Positions 24,486 through 37,793 of a stretch of DNA of 64,000 nucleotides are shown piece by piece. The position numbers and the translations under genes were made by a program. Under the pieces are notes generated by a model that saw nothing but the letters and a program-made list of their open reading frames with translations, had not been told where the DNA came from and did no database searches. The stretch lies in NCBI RefSeq assembly GCF_021155775.2, contig NC_060233.1, positions 41,209,609 to 41,273,608 on the forward strand, given 5' to 3'. The DNA comes from Neodiprion pinetum (Eukaryota > Arthropoda > Insecta > Hymenoptera > Diprionidae). Position 1 is the first letter of the stretch. Every line of letters starts with the position of its first letter.

Positions 24486-24899
24486 CTGAAACATACAGAG
24501 ATGGTGTATAAGGAAAAACTCGCAGTTCCAAAAAGAAGAAAGATGCTGTCCCTCCATCATCAAATTCCTCACATCCGGTCATGCTTCGCAATGCTGAACG
24601 CGTCTTTCGCTTCTAAACCGGTCCCAAAGCTTCTCTTTTCGTAAGGGGTTACACCTTTTCGGAAAACGATGGACCAGTATACTTATATAATCAATAACTT
24701 AACGTGTTCAAAATTACTTTCAGTGTTTGTTTGCTTTTTACCTCTCCAACAAAGGATAATTAGAGAACAGTTGTAGCGTAACAAACGTAAATACTATGTG
24801 CTTCTTCACCAATTCGAGTTGAAGACATCTACCCGAGAGTAAGCTGTCTCTTAAGATAATTCGATGATTCGCAAATCTGATTAAAACGATCGGAAGAAC

Positions 24900-26160
24900 A
24901 AGGGTCCTAATTCAGGGTCGAAGGAGGGGATCCTGAGACCGGCACACGCCGTAGTGATCCCCGTTTGCGGTCTCTTGTCACATTCTTGTCAACTGGGACA
25001 ACGCGTCACGTCAATCTCTTCCGCGCGCGCCGGTCGTCTCTGTCGATCCTTTCCTCTCTTCCCTCTTCGTCCTCTTCCTCCTCCTCATCCACTCCTTCCC
25101 TGATCTCCTTCAGGTCCGGTTGTCGCTTACGCGTCAGCGGCGCCTTGATGGCCGGGTCCGGTAGACCCGTGAAACGGACAGATGGATGGACAGACGGACA
25201 GCTCGACAACCTCTCGATGCGTCAAAGAGAAGTATAACTCTCCTCGCTACCGGTCGAAACTGCCTCATTAACCGACCCCGCCGGCGTCGTGTTTGATGCC
25301 TGCAGTTCGAATTGCGTCGCCGGATTCTCAGAGTATAGACGAAAACTTTTCCTACCCCCATAGGAGCTCCGGGCGAGGAGATAGCGACGCAAGGGCGAAT
25401 TTCCTGCGGAACGTCGATCAGGAACGGAGCCGGAAAGCCGCTACTCGAACAAAGTCGAGGGGACAATGGGGGCGGTACCAAAAGTATGGGGCACCCTGGT
25501 CAATTCATCGCGACGCGTCGGACGTTCATCAATCCTCGGGGCTCGGCTCGGGTACCGGTACCTGTTCAGGAAGGAGTCTCGGTCTGCACGGCGTCGCGAC
25601 GCAAAGGAACATTAATTGACGCGCAGATCCAGGGCCCGTTTCCCCCTCGCGAAGTCGACAGCCGCCCTCCGTCACCGGCCGAGCAGATACTTCGGTCGCG
25701 GGGTTCCGCTCGAGGACGCGGTGCCCCAGGAAGACCAGGATTTATGCTCCTATGAGTTGAGATGTTTGCCGGAGATTGAACGCGGCGCGGCAAAGACCCC
25801 CGCTGCACCGCCTGCAGGACCTGCGGGTAGAAAAATTCGCGCGCGAATATCGCGAGCCCGAGTCCAGGGACAAAAGCTTGGAGCTTTCGAGCCAAGGCGA
25901 TATCCTCGCGAGGCTGATTAAGATCGAAGTCTGCGGGGCGGAGAGCGGGAGCGGCAGCTGCGTTCTTCTTCTTCTTCTTCGGTGTAGGTATCGAGAGGAC
26001 GAAGAGAGCGGCCTGATGGCTGAGCGGAGATGATGAGAGATGGCAATGGCACAGCAACCCGAACCCTGTGCAAGCTGGGCTTCCTCGCCCGAGGCGTCTG
26101 GTCCCCCGGCCCCGGGTTGTCGGTCGAGAGTTGTATCCTCGAAATAACACGTTTCCTTTT
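24900..26160. other. GC- and CpG-rich island with overlapping open frames
   Basis: About 1.3 kb of markedly GC-rich sequence in which three or four frames on both strands are open for 60-190 codons. The - strand frame at 25006-25209 contains a Glu/Asp run encoded by a CTC/TCC-type tract. The + strand frame near 25.8-26.0 kb contains RVEKFAREYREPESRDKS. Multiple open frames are expected from low stop-codon frequency at high GC. I cannot choose a gene here; an unmethylated promoter or 5' exon is an alternative. Confidence 0.4.
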
Positions 26161-29100
26161 AATTTCAGTTTACTACTGTAAAATTGCTTGGTAATAACAA
26201 TAATGAAACTGTTCCTGCATTTGCTAATGATAGTGATTTGTTCGTTGCCCTCGAGCGACCATCCGGCACCAGGTCTCAGAGAGCAACTCGGCGCTTATAT
26301 GCATGGTTCGGTGACGCGCGTTTGTGCCATTTGGATTTCATTTCCTAGCTCTGCGGAATGACGCGCTCCGATATCCCGGGATCAAACGTGTACTAAGATC
26401 GCTAATTAAGAACCTTGTAATATATTTCCGCATCGTGGTATATTTCAGCGGTATGTTATACGACTTAAAATTAGCAAAGACTTGCGATACGTACAAGGTA
26501 AATGTACCAGTTGTTGACCCTGTCCCAATTATTGACCTTCTTTGGTTGTGTATCTGTTTGATCGTTGGTTAAAAATTACCAAAAAATAAATTTCTAGCGT
26601 CTAATCCTCTGGCAATTGGTTTCAGTGATCGAGAAATTCACAATTTGTATCGTAAATTTATAATTTTGGAAAATCAACGAAACGATAGATGGAACGCTGG
26701 AATTGGCGACGCGCAGAGGATGGAAAAATGGGAGATAAATAGACGGGGAGAGAGAGAAATCGGTGATTGAGGTGCGCAGCATGGTCGTGGTCGGCGGTCG
26801 GCGGTCGTCCGCGCCTCAGGATCCGTCCGTTTCAACCTCTTTTGAATCTTCGCCGGCCAATTAAAATAATTAGCGACGAAACGAAGAAGAGCAAGGAGGA
26901 GACGGACGCGCATAAACACGGACGCTGTGTTATTTACGGCTCGTCCGCGTCTTAATAACTAGCTTAACGATTGACCGGCAATTGAGCCTTACCGAGGAGT
27001 CGCGTTTTAATCACTGCCCCGTTATTATATCCTATACCTTCACTTTCTATACGCGGTTCATTCTCGCCTTATCTTTCGGTCCTCGTCTTCATCTGTGCGG
27101 GACTAAGTACGAGTTTCGATGATGTACAATTGATCGGAGAGTGAAGTCGGTGCTTTGGCGGGCTACATAACTGTTCTTAAGCAAAGAATTATCGTGCTTT
27201 AATTCGGTCCTTGGAAATCAGCTTCTTAATTGTCACAAAAATCGAAGAGGATCATGATCCATAAATTCGTCTAGCTCTCTTCTCACTCCGTCGTCGCCAG
27301 TTCAAGCCCCGTTGAAACAGTGCCCATCGGGGAAGAACGGCATGAGCTTACGGTGGTCTTCGTGGTCCCCGTGTGTATACGGAGAAACCAACCCCTCAGT
27401 AGCGTTAGTCCGGTTCTCCCAAGGGCGAGGGAAAAGTGGAGGTCGAAGTTGCGCGACGGCTACAGAGGCAGAAGATCTTGGTCGTTTATTTGTCGTTATA
27501 TAGCCGGAGAACGTTGTCCCATTGAAGGACCTGGAACTCGACGAGGTATCGCGAAGGGACTTGGAAAGGACCGCGAAGGGACGCCGCTTCGGTCCGCGGT
27601 TAAGCCTGACTCGTGTTTCGAAGGGAGGCGGGAAGGAAGACGGGGAACTGGCCGCGTTTCATTTATTCAAAGTAAGTTATAGCGATCGGTGCTCTCACAG
27701 CAGCCGAAGCGAAGCGGCCTGTCGGATCGGCGGCAGCGCCGCCTCCGATGCAAGCCTAATATAGGTATACCGGGGCCCCGAGTCGGTGCTCCGATTTTCA
27801 GCACAAAGATATTCATCCAATTCCTCGATTAGACGTCCTCTGGTGCGTTTTTGCCGTTCGACGTTACACGCCGCTAACCACCCTGCAGTGCACGCGCGTC
27901 CATCTTCCGGCTAATCTATCACCGGAGGGTTGGCACACAGAGAGAACCGAGTCGAGGAGCATTCGAGAAAACGGAGTAATTAGATCCGCGCGGTAGGGTT
28001 GCTGTAGGGACGAGTTTAATCACCTTCCCCCCTTCCCGTTTCATATCCACGCACCACTTACCCCCCTACGAAATTCGCTCTGGGATTTGTTGCATCGTTT
28101 TCGGCGAAAATAGACATTTTCCGGACGTATATGAGTGGCTGTGCGATTCTACAAACGTCAACAAAAGAATCCAGTTCATCCGATCAAACGGAAAGCAATC
28201 AATTAGAACATACGTCAAACGATCATCTTTGAAATGTATGATAACTTTCACTCACTTCGCTACGGCAATATTCGTTCTTGGAAGCTCCGTCAAAGGCGCT
28301 GCGCATCGTTAGGATACGTCATTTGGCTCCAGCGAATGACGAGTAGTTACATAGGAAAGAGGCGGGAGACAGAGACAATTTGAATTTCAATTGCAGAACG
28401 AGTACGAACCGCGAACATACAAGGAACGTCGATTAACGTTTTAACATAATTCTTGTACTAGCAAGTCTGTCGTGGTTTGCGTTTTAGATTGCATTTCAAG
28501 ATGCAGAGAGGGAAAAGAGTGAGGAACTTTTGAGAACATTATTTTCACCAAGGGCTTACATTGAGGAAGTTCTCTAGGCCCTGATCGCTGAAGCGCGGTG
28601 GAATGCAACGCCTCGGCAGCAGGCTATCGCATTCCATTCAACATCTCCTTCGACTCTTAGGCGAATACTGTAGTAAATATACTTATCTAAACACGCGCAA
28701 GGAGCGTTGCCGCGTGTGGGTCGAGTGTATGTGAATATGTGTGTGTGTGTGTATGTTCGGAAACACAGAACACGCGCTAAATTGGACAGAGCACGAGGGA
28801 CCATTACGGTTATCGTTCCACGACTCGGGGATCCTCGCACTCCTTCATCGGTATTGCACGACCTTTTCTGGCACGTAGCTGAAAGGATAAGAGAACGGTT
28901 AGGAAATGGAGAGAATTTTAACGAATACGCGTTGTCAATATTGGTATATTTGCGGTAATATTTCTAGTATATTTCTACAAGAAATCGCTAAATGCGCGTT
29001 ACATTTTTGTGCTCGTGCATGCTGTCGCACTTCCATGTCTGACGTGAAATAGTTGCAGTGTGGCGACAAGGCACGGTGATCGGTTGATTAACATACCGGC

Positions 29101-32100
29101 GTCAATTCTAATTATGATTCCAAGCTGGCTCGTAGCTGACGTTTCAAAGCCGCGGAAGTAATTAACTGCGTCGAGTCACGAAAAAGCGCGAGACCGCCGC
29201 GGGAGCTAGGCGACGAAAATTGCGTTGACTGGAAATTGCTTGAGTGTATACTTATTATCGACCGTTTTCGGCGTTATAAATTACTTTTTCGGATATAATT
29301 ACGAGGCTACAGGGACAACGCGACCTGTATAGATGGATTTAGTCCGACGTCTAAAGTGCATTTCTCCCAATCTTATCCACGTAATTGAATCGAATCAATC
29401 GTTTGATTATCTGTCAATATATAAATGGGCATTTGCGTTTAAGCAACAGGCTTGAATTCCGGGATCTGAGTAGGTAAACGACGTTTCGAACGGTTTGATA
29501 GAACGATGCTAATCGAAGCGATTTGTATGAGAATGGGAAGCTACTTTTTACTACCCGGTCACGTTAAACTTCGACAAAATACCCCTGCGACTCAAGAGGC
29601 ATAACATTTTATCGGCAGAGTTTCTTCGATAGCGATAATCTAACAGCAATGTTTAATGCTTCATTTCCTAACAGGATCCAAGTACGTTCGACGAAAAATT
29701 CAATCGATTTTGCTGCTAGTTGGGCATCGGTGAGTCCTCCGATTCTCCAGAGGAATTCCAAAACCGGATTAGTACTTAAAACTATACCCTTATTTCACTC
29801 TCATCTTTCAATTGTCGATCATTATTATTGTATGCAAATCCATCGTCTGCGAAGCTGATTTTATCGCAGTCATCTCTTCAATATATCACTTAAATTATCG
29901 AAATTCGCGTATAGTTCTGTGACATGATTTCTGCAATATGTTTGCATAAGAACTTGAGAAAATCGTGAAAAAGTGAAATGATACCGTGAATTTTGAAATA
30001 CTTTTCCCAGCAATTGCTAATCATTCTTAAAAATCCTTCAAGACCCTTGCATGATAACACGAACGCGTCGATATCAAAGAATATTTTTATCACCGAAAAA
30101 TTTTCCCGTGTCTAAAATAATTTCGTCCGAAAATTATCTTTCAACAATCGATACTCGTACAAAGGGGTAAAATTTATATCGCGGTTGACGAAGGGCAACT
30201 GGACAGCGGATGAAAATAGTCACGTCGTCGGTCGCAGGATACGAGCATAAAATATTTATGTCCTATCGACGGTGTTGCAGAGTATAAGCCTCCTGTAGTG
30301 GTAAAAGGGAATGAAGAGACGATTTTGGAGACGGGAGGGCGTCGACGTCGACGTCAATGAAACTCGTCAGGGCCTACCGGCCATAAATTCCACCGTCACG
30401 GTCACAAATAAATCTAATATCTCTCATGTCCCACTTACAGGACAGCCGACTGTATTTATTGCTTCTTCTGTCCTGGCCACTGTGTCTGCCGCATCGGTCC
30501 GAGAAACGCTGCTACCGGGATTTGCGGCCTCCCTCCATTCCTCTCCTGAGGATTTCTTTCTCTCAACTATTCCGCAAGACTTTACCGATCTCGCCTCGGT
30601 TCCCCGTAGCGTTATATATTTTTATGTAGATTTGTCGAGGTCACATTGGAACTCAGGAGTAGAAACTTCTGACGCAGGCTGCAGCTGCGAAAAGTTCAGG
30701 TGAATGAAATTGAACTGATGAGAGCAGAGCAGACATCGGACCAAAAATTGTCAGAAGGTCAGGAACCAGACGAATTACAAGTGTGACTGCAGAGGTTCCT
30801 CGTAGATGGTCGTTTTCCGAAAAGCTCAAGCGGATCTGGACTTTTTTCGGTACTGCAGCACTGGCCGATGAGACGAAGTCAAAGGGTACGTGCGATGTTG
30901 GAGGTGGTGTCCGGGTCTCGCCCAGGTGTAAGAAGTATTAGGTATAAGTTCGTATCGATCAACCTTTCCGACACGCGAGCTCAGGGTGGGGTCTCCGGAG
31001 AACAACAACGCTTCCGCAGCCATTATGCAGTCGCCGGTTAGTTTCTTCCTGGATGAATGTTCGTGTGCAGTGTTGAATCGCCCGGCATTGGCAGGACTTG
31101 AAGCGAAGGCCCGGCCTTCTTTCGATTTTTCAACGGTATTAAAATATGTTCCAGTGAGAACACTCTTCGTTATGAATTTTCCTCTCTCTTCGTTCACAAG
31201 TTAAAGTCTGAGCCGCGCTACTCGCACGGATACTAGTCAAGTCGTAACTTCAGAGAGGCAGGTTGCGTTGTACTGCTACCGTGTACGATAACCGGTATCA
31301 AATTTCAGTGTAATTAGGCACGGTATCAGGCGATGAAAAATAGCTATTACAACTTTATCGGAGCGTAATGCGTGATATAATCGCCGGACAAATGATCCGG
31401 ATAATGCACGGACTGCAGGAAACGAGTTTATTTCTACACCTGCTCAATGCGTAAAATTTGAATTCGAAATTCTTAATGCGACTTAATCTTGATTCACTCC
31501 GTTTGAGATACGGGCACTCTTGATTCCCGATAGTCGAAATTTAGAAAGCGTGTGTAGAATCAATCTTAACGACTGATTATACCGGCTACTCGTTTCCGGG
31601 CTTGAATTGTACGAAAATTCTTTACCTCCTGCCGGGACGGGAACGAAGTTTTATTAAACCTTTATAAATCACCCGAGAGGAAATTATTTGAGGATTTTAT
31701 TTAGGAACGCCCGGTAGTTGAGGTGCATCGAATTTCAGTGATCTAAGAACTTATTCGTACGAACCTCGAAGGCTATACACCAACTTATGAATATCGAAAA
31801 TAACTTTAAGTTCTGCTTATCGAAGACTCGAATACAATAATACAATCCTGCAGATCCTTCTTCCTCAAACTGTATACGTGAAATAAAAAAATAGAAAATT
31901 AAAGGCGACCGGTATTTCTCTGTTCATAACTTTCTGAGCGACTCAAAGATACAATTTTACCCAAATTAAAATTAGGCACCTACAAGGCTGTTCGTGATAA
32001 AATCCCGAGTTGTGGTCGCCCCGATCCATGCCCAGGCTTTCCTCACTAAAATTTCTACACAGACAGGGCCGCGTCTTGGTGTGATAAGGAATTAAAAGAT

Positions 32101-32216
32101 TCGTATCCCCGTGGGTGTAACGAGACGATAACGATTAGGACCCCAAACTGCACCGAAAACCGTCGCGTCGTTCTCCTCGCCTCGACCGCTTCGCCTCTTC
32201 GTATTTCTCCGTTCTT

Positions 32217-32248
32217 CCCTTCTCTTCTCTTCTCTTCTCTTCTCCTCT
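32217..32248. repeat. (TCTTC)n tract
   Basis: About six pentamer units within a longer pyrimidine-rich stretch (32,170-32,275). Confidence 0.85.
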
Positions 32249-33411
32249 TTCCTCTCCGCCCCTCTCTTATTCTATACATCCCGAGGCAGGCACAGGGTCG
32301 CGAGCGAAGTAACGACTTCAGAATTTCATTAACGGAGGGCGGCGAGATTATTTTAAAGAGATACGGAATTACCTGATTAGGAGGGAAAAAGTCATTAACT
32401 CAGGCGAAACTAATTAACGCTAGGCTCGAGAGCGCCTTCCTTCTCCTTTCTCTCCCTTTCTCTGCCTCCCGCTTTTCTCCCCACCACCATGTCTCTCTCT
32501 CTATCTCCCTCTATCCCGTTTTCGACCTTCTATACTCCGTCATCTTCTTGTTCTTCTTCTTCTTCCTCTTCTGCTTCATCGTAGACCGTGTAATACACTC
32601 CTCGTAGGTACAAGATGCGGAGGATGCCTGCAGGAAAGGGTAAACAATAAAAGCCTGGAAGACTGGGCTGTGCGCTCCGCAGGTCTCAGGGCGCCCACGT
32701 TAATCTTGTTACGGTTATGAATCGCTATGCTCAGAATAATGCTATCTACTTACGCGGAGTTCCGGTTTATTTTACCCCCTCGATCCCCATCCCCATCCCC
32801 CTACCCCTGTCTTATGAAGATACCAACAGCTATTCAAGAACCCATTCAATTCATGTCTCAGGCATACGAACACCGTGTGATACGTTGTCTCTAGCCATTT
32901 ACGTCACACTCAGAATCACAATTTCCGTCTCGCCTCGAGGTTTTATCACATACTTATTTTTATGAAATAGCTCATAAGGATGTTTTTTTTTTTAAATTTT
33001 TTTATCTCTTCTCGTTCTCATCGAGATTCTTCTCTCAGGTCCGGCGGACCTCGGTTCCAAAGGCAGAAATTCCGGAATCCTGGATTACGTGATATTTCAA
33101 CTCGGGTGAATAAATTCGCGACGAAATTCGCCACGTCCGCAGGTGCAGGGGTAAGAAAGATGGAGATAAAAATGAAAGAAGAAAAAAAGAAGATCAACCC
33201 GCAAAGTTACAACCCACGACGGCGTAAACATCTTGGCGTGTGCAGGCATGCAGCCGTTCTGCAGCATCTCTCGTCCAAGCAATTCCTATGCATATCGCGA
33301 CTTTCTTTACGATCAGTGGAAGCCCGCACCCTTTCTTTCCTTATGGTTGCGGGAGGATAACGCGGGGCTGCATCCGGCTACTTGGTGGGCGAATAAAATC
33401 GGATCCTTACG

Positions 33412-33433
33412 AAAAAAAAAAAAAAAAAAAAAA
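33412..33433. repeat. A22 homopolymer
   Basis: A run of 22 A in otherwise GC-richer DNA. No element is attached. Confidence 0.85.
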
Positions 33434-36404
33434 CGAAACAGGAAATTGGTATAAATAATAAGCATCCGCCTTCGCCGGTGGCGCTGGCGCCTCGCAGATA
33501 AGCTTTTGTTGTTGGAATTATATATTATTCTAGCCGTGCGGCAGCTACTGTAAATACATCTCGGATACACGGAATTTTTCTAGGCCAATCGTAAATTACA
33601 CCTAGTCGCAGGCATACCTACGGCTCGGGTGTGTTGATTCTTACACCGCAGTGCATACTTGGACGCACTCTTGACACCACTCGAGGAGGGGTACCTAAAA
33701 GTAGCCGGAAGAATATCGCTCCTCGGTTTGTTTTTCTTACACACCCGACACCGTCAAGTTCCACGCGGTTAATTATATACGGTTTTTGAAAGGCAAACGT
33801 CGATAACTTTTACTTATCCAAACTCGGGACTAAATAAATTTCGATACCTTACAACGAGAAAAAAAAATTTCATTCGTTACAGTAATTAGAAAAATTCAGT
33901 AAAACAGGTACCGTTGAAAAAACTGTTAAAATATTGTTGGAATCACGAAAAACGAGGTACGCGTAACCATTATGCGCTATCGTCGATCCTTTTTTGGTAA
34001 TTGCAACGCAAAATCAGTTTCTGAGGTTTACTCTACTTTTTTAGTTAAATAAGGCTTTAGCGTCAATTTATTGTTGGACAAGTATTAAATTTTCGCAATA
34101 GTCGCAAGAAAATGTAGTAACAGTGATCGTAACGAGAAAGAATAGTAACGGATACTAGACTTCCGGTAACAGCTGGAAAACTAATTGTCATTTTCTACCT
34201 AGAACTATATTTTTCGATTGTGGTAAAAAATGAAAATAGTTAAGGACATACTCAGGGTTAAAAAAAAGTCAGGGATCCGCGACTTGGTTGAAAACTCGAA
34301 ATCGAGTCGGGAGAGAGCGAGGCACGAGTCGAGCCGTCAGTGTCAACGTTTAATGAACAATATATAAGGCGGGACGGTGCTAAGAATCCAATATGGCCAC
34401 CAGCTGCATCCGGAAGGATCGCAGGGGAATCCTGTGATTACATTCCTGGCTAGGTTTCCCGGCGACGCAGATCCCACCCCAAGTTCCCTCGGAGCCTCGA
34501 GTACAGACCACGTTCGCGATTCATCCACTTCTGCAGGGTGGTTCGCCCCACATCAGCGATGGCGACTGACTGTAATAAGAGACAGCGGCTTTACTCGCGC
34601 CCACCATTAATTTAACCGCAGGTCAAAGGTTGCATGCGAAACTTCCCCCGGATCATCCGTGCGATCTTGCAATTTTTCCCATCGATCAAAACAGCCTCCA
34701 GCCGCCCGTTGTGAAACGATCGGCGTTCAGGTTCGGACGTGTTTTCGCGATCACCGACCATGAAGAACCACGAACAACCGTTGCAAAGGTGAACGCGATA
34801 GTTGTTGTTTATCGGTGCATTACATGCCCCAGCCAGACCGCAATTGACGATAATAATCGCGCGATATTCCCGCAAATCGCTAGCTCGCCGGTAATTTCCA
34901 AACGATTCGATTCGCTCCGGTCGTCCCGCAAGCTTTTACCTTCGATCCTAGCTCGCAGCGTTGCAAAGCTACGCTACAGTTGGCTTATATTCGCGCACTA
35001 CCTGGAGCTCTGCCTGTGTTCATGCGGGAGGTTATTCTTGGCTGGGGGTTGCAGTTCGTACATTAACCACCCGGTTAATTCGACCTGTCTGTGTTGGCTC
35101 GTGCGGTCGCGAGCAACACCGGCGTATTGACTTTATACACTCGTAAATAATGCCGCGAATAACACACCGGCCGTTGTCTTTTTTAATTAAATTTCGTTAC
35201 TACCAATTCAACGACCGAACCAATGCTGCTGCTGCTGGTGCTGGTGGTGGGGCGCAAATAAATTGAAAAGATTCAACGCTGATTTCAATTTCGATTGATT
35301 AAATGTTACTCTGTTAAACTGACCGTACCTGTACGAATTACCGGGAAGTAATCACCGTCTATGTTCGACGGTGTTTTAAGTGAAAATTGGATAATTCGCG
35401 GTCTTTCAAGCACATTGATTAATTTCCATTAAAGATCGAAATCCGATTAAATCGTATTAGTGAAATGACCGTTTTTCACGAATGAAACTCAGTTTGTAGC
35501 AAAGAAATATTGTAACCATTAGTAACTAGTCGAATAAATTTCTTAAAATAGAAACCAGAGTATAAAAAACACGATTCGCGTACCTGAAGTTCGAATTTTT
35601 TTCCGCTGCACGCGGATGTTGGTGAAAATTTGGAAAACTTTTCATCCCGCGGGTCGCACCTGGGTTGAAATTGCCGGGCAGCCGAAGGCTGCAGGTATAC
35701 ACACTCATAGCTTATACGTGGGCGGCATATGGAGTTGCGGAAAATTCATTTCCTGCAGACTATAAGGCGGTCCGGAACGGCTGCAGGGATTTACCGGCGG
35801 TAAACCTGTAAAATATGAAAATTTTCAGCAAATTGCATTCTCTGACGGTGAATTCCAGTTCAACGGATACTCCGCACTGGACGACATTTTCAGCATAATT
35901 CCGACTAACGATATCCTGTGTCTATGAAGCAAGATATTTCGCCACCGCGGTGTGTGAATTCCTTTATTGGTTCGGCGTTAACGAATTTGAAAAATCAGGA
36001 AAACCGCGTGATAATCGCGAGTCGAATAAAAAGTTTAACCTCACAAGTTAATGATTGAGTCGTTTGGTCGTTTATACGCGGTAAAAATTCCAACGAATTT
36101 GGTATTTGGGAAAAAATTCACGCCAAAGCAATCAAGTAGCTGTTAATTTACTATCGCGTTGACTGCCGTCGGTTTGCCCGAAGCATGTAATCGAGTACAT
36201 TGAATTGACTTGTTTTTGTATAAAGCCATAATATTGCAGTTCTTTCGTAGTCTCAAGTAAAGTTAGCGACCCGTATAATAATTTCTCGCCGGGATTATAC
36301 GTATAATAATATGTTACGATTAGCAATAATTACTATACTTAGTTGTAGATCATAATAATAAACGTTTTTTTTTCTGCTACTTTTTAATTGATAATCACAC
36401 GGCA

Positions 36405-36590
36405 ATGGCACATACCTGTCGCATAAAGCGAGTTGAAGATATAATTATCCCGATTGCTATCTGCGTGATCTTTGCGACAGTCCTAGTCACGCGTCTCGGA
36501 AAAAGGTTCAAGGGTTCCGAATTTTCAGGGCAGAATAGCTTAGCGGTGAACAAAAACACCGCCAGCAACTCGCCTACCCCCAGAAGTTAG
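36405..36590 (+). other. Possible small membrane-peptide ORF (61 codons)
   Basis: ATG in a purine -3, G +4 context opens a 61-residue frame with a hydrophobic segment DIIIPIAICVIFATVLVT (about 12-29) followed by basic residues, and a Ser/Asn/Pro-rich tail. This arrangement suits a single-pass membrane microprotein, but no homologue is recognised and the length is within chance expectation. Confidence 0.15.
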
Positions 36591-37767
36591 AATATAAGGC
36601 ACCCAAATGGCGGCTGTACCGCGGCACGAAGTAATTATTCCCTCTCCTTTTAAACACAGCAATCTTTGAGTTTCTTCCGCCGCAGGTTGTTTATGGTAAT
36701 CCATCTCCTCGCAGGGTTACAAATGCAGCATATCACCAGAAATACTAAAATTGCCAGCCATGCGGGGTTATTATTATTACATTGAGGTATACAGTTCAAA
36801 GCGACTGGAAATCGATTTCCAATTTTTTTTTTAAACTATAAAAAATCATGTAAGCTAATCTCACGAACGGCTGTTAATTTCTGGACTCCTGTTATGCGGA
36901 CGTTTGAAATTAGTCCTTCGGATACCAAAATGATTATCTTTATTTCTGTATCTATACATATACAAGAATATTTACGCGGCTGAGAAATTCTTTCACATGC
37001 GGTTTACCACGCGTCATTGATAAATCGGGTGACAGACTTTTCACGAATACGAAGAGACAGTGTATTAAATGTATGCAAGCCTGTCACCGCGTCACACGGT
37101 GGATACGACAGCGTGGATTTAAAGCTCGGAAGATTGACTCGAGTGTGCGTGTAATGCACCTTCAGAGACCTTTAATCGCTTCCACCTTAACCGTCTAAGG
37201 TCCTATCTAATTGCAAGACCGATATGGCTGCCGTGCACGCCACAGGAAATCACCCGCGCACGCCAAAAGAAATGATAAAAAGCAACAACAACAAAAAAGT
37301 GTGCATCGCCTATCTTACAAACCGCTTTTAACGACCGAGCCAGGCGAACGATTATAACGAGCATCTAGTTGGTTCGTCCTACCCAGTATAGTACATTTCC
37401 CTGCCGAGATATTTTCATCGATAAATGATATTCCCCTGATGATGTTTGAAAATATATACGCAATGTCACAGAAAAAAAGAAAAATTCACCAGGGACGAAA
37501 TTACGTCGCGTGGCTTTACATAATGATGCAAAAATAACTAACGAAATTCGAAGCAGCGTGGTTCAACGTGCAGGGTTGAAACCCGTTGAAATTTAATAGC
37601 CTGTGTTTATGCATTACATTTTACGTTATGGCGCGACGTATACTTGTAACGTAAACGATACGATCGCAGCAGGTTACATTCGTATTGTAATGTGTGTATA
37701 GTTTTAGGAGTCTTGACGCGAGGGTTGCGTAATAAAAATAAACTGGGAACAAAGAAAGAATGATACG

Positions 37768-37793
37768 AAGAGAGAGAGAGAGAGTGAGAGAGA
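37768..37793. repeat. (GA)n microsatellite
   Basis: About a dozen GA units with one GT interruption. Confidence 0.85.

Larger units (their letters stand above)
26161..36404. other. Gene-poor, CpG-rich DNA
   Basis: No supported gene in about 10 kb. Open frames are mostly overlapping antisense pairs in GC-rich patches (27.3-27.8 kb, 30.3-30.7 kb, 34.6-35.1 kb) without domains, paired exons or consistent splice sites. Simple repeats include a (TCTTC)n tract at 32.2 kb and an A22 run at 33.4 kb. It could be intronic DNA of a large gene or a regulatory desert. Confidence 0.5.

Noticed and set aside
25566..26150. 194-codon - strand frame in the GC-rich island
   Set aside because: Begins at a non-ATG codon unless chosen generously, includes a Lys run from a simple repeat, and competes with several open frames on the other strand.
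30311..30703. 130-codon + strand frame starting with ATG
   Set aside because: Balanced composition, but no domain, no neighbouring exon, and a second frame is open over the same interval.
34630..35130. 166-codon + strand frame
   Set aside because: Begins at TTG, not ATG; another frame overlaps it; no domain or splice context.
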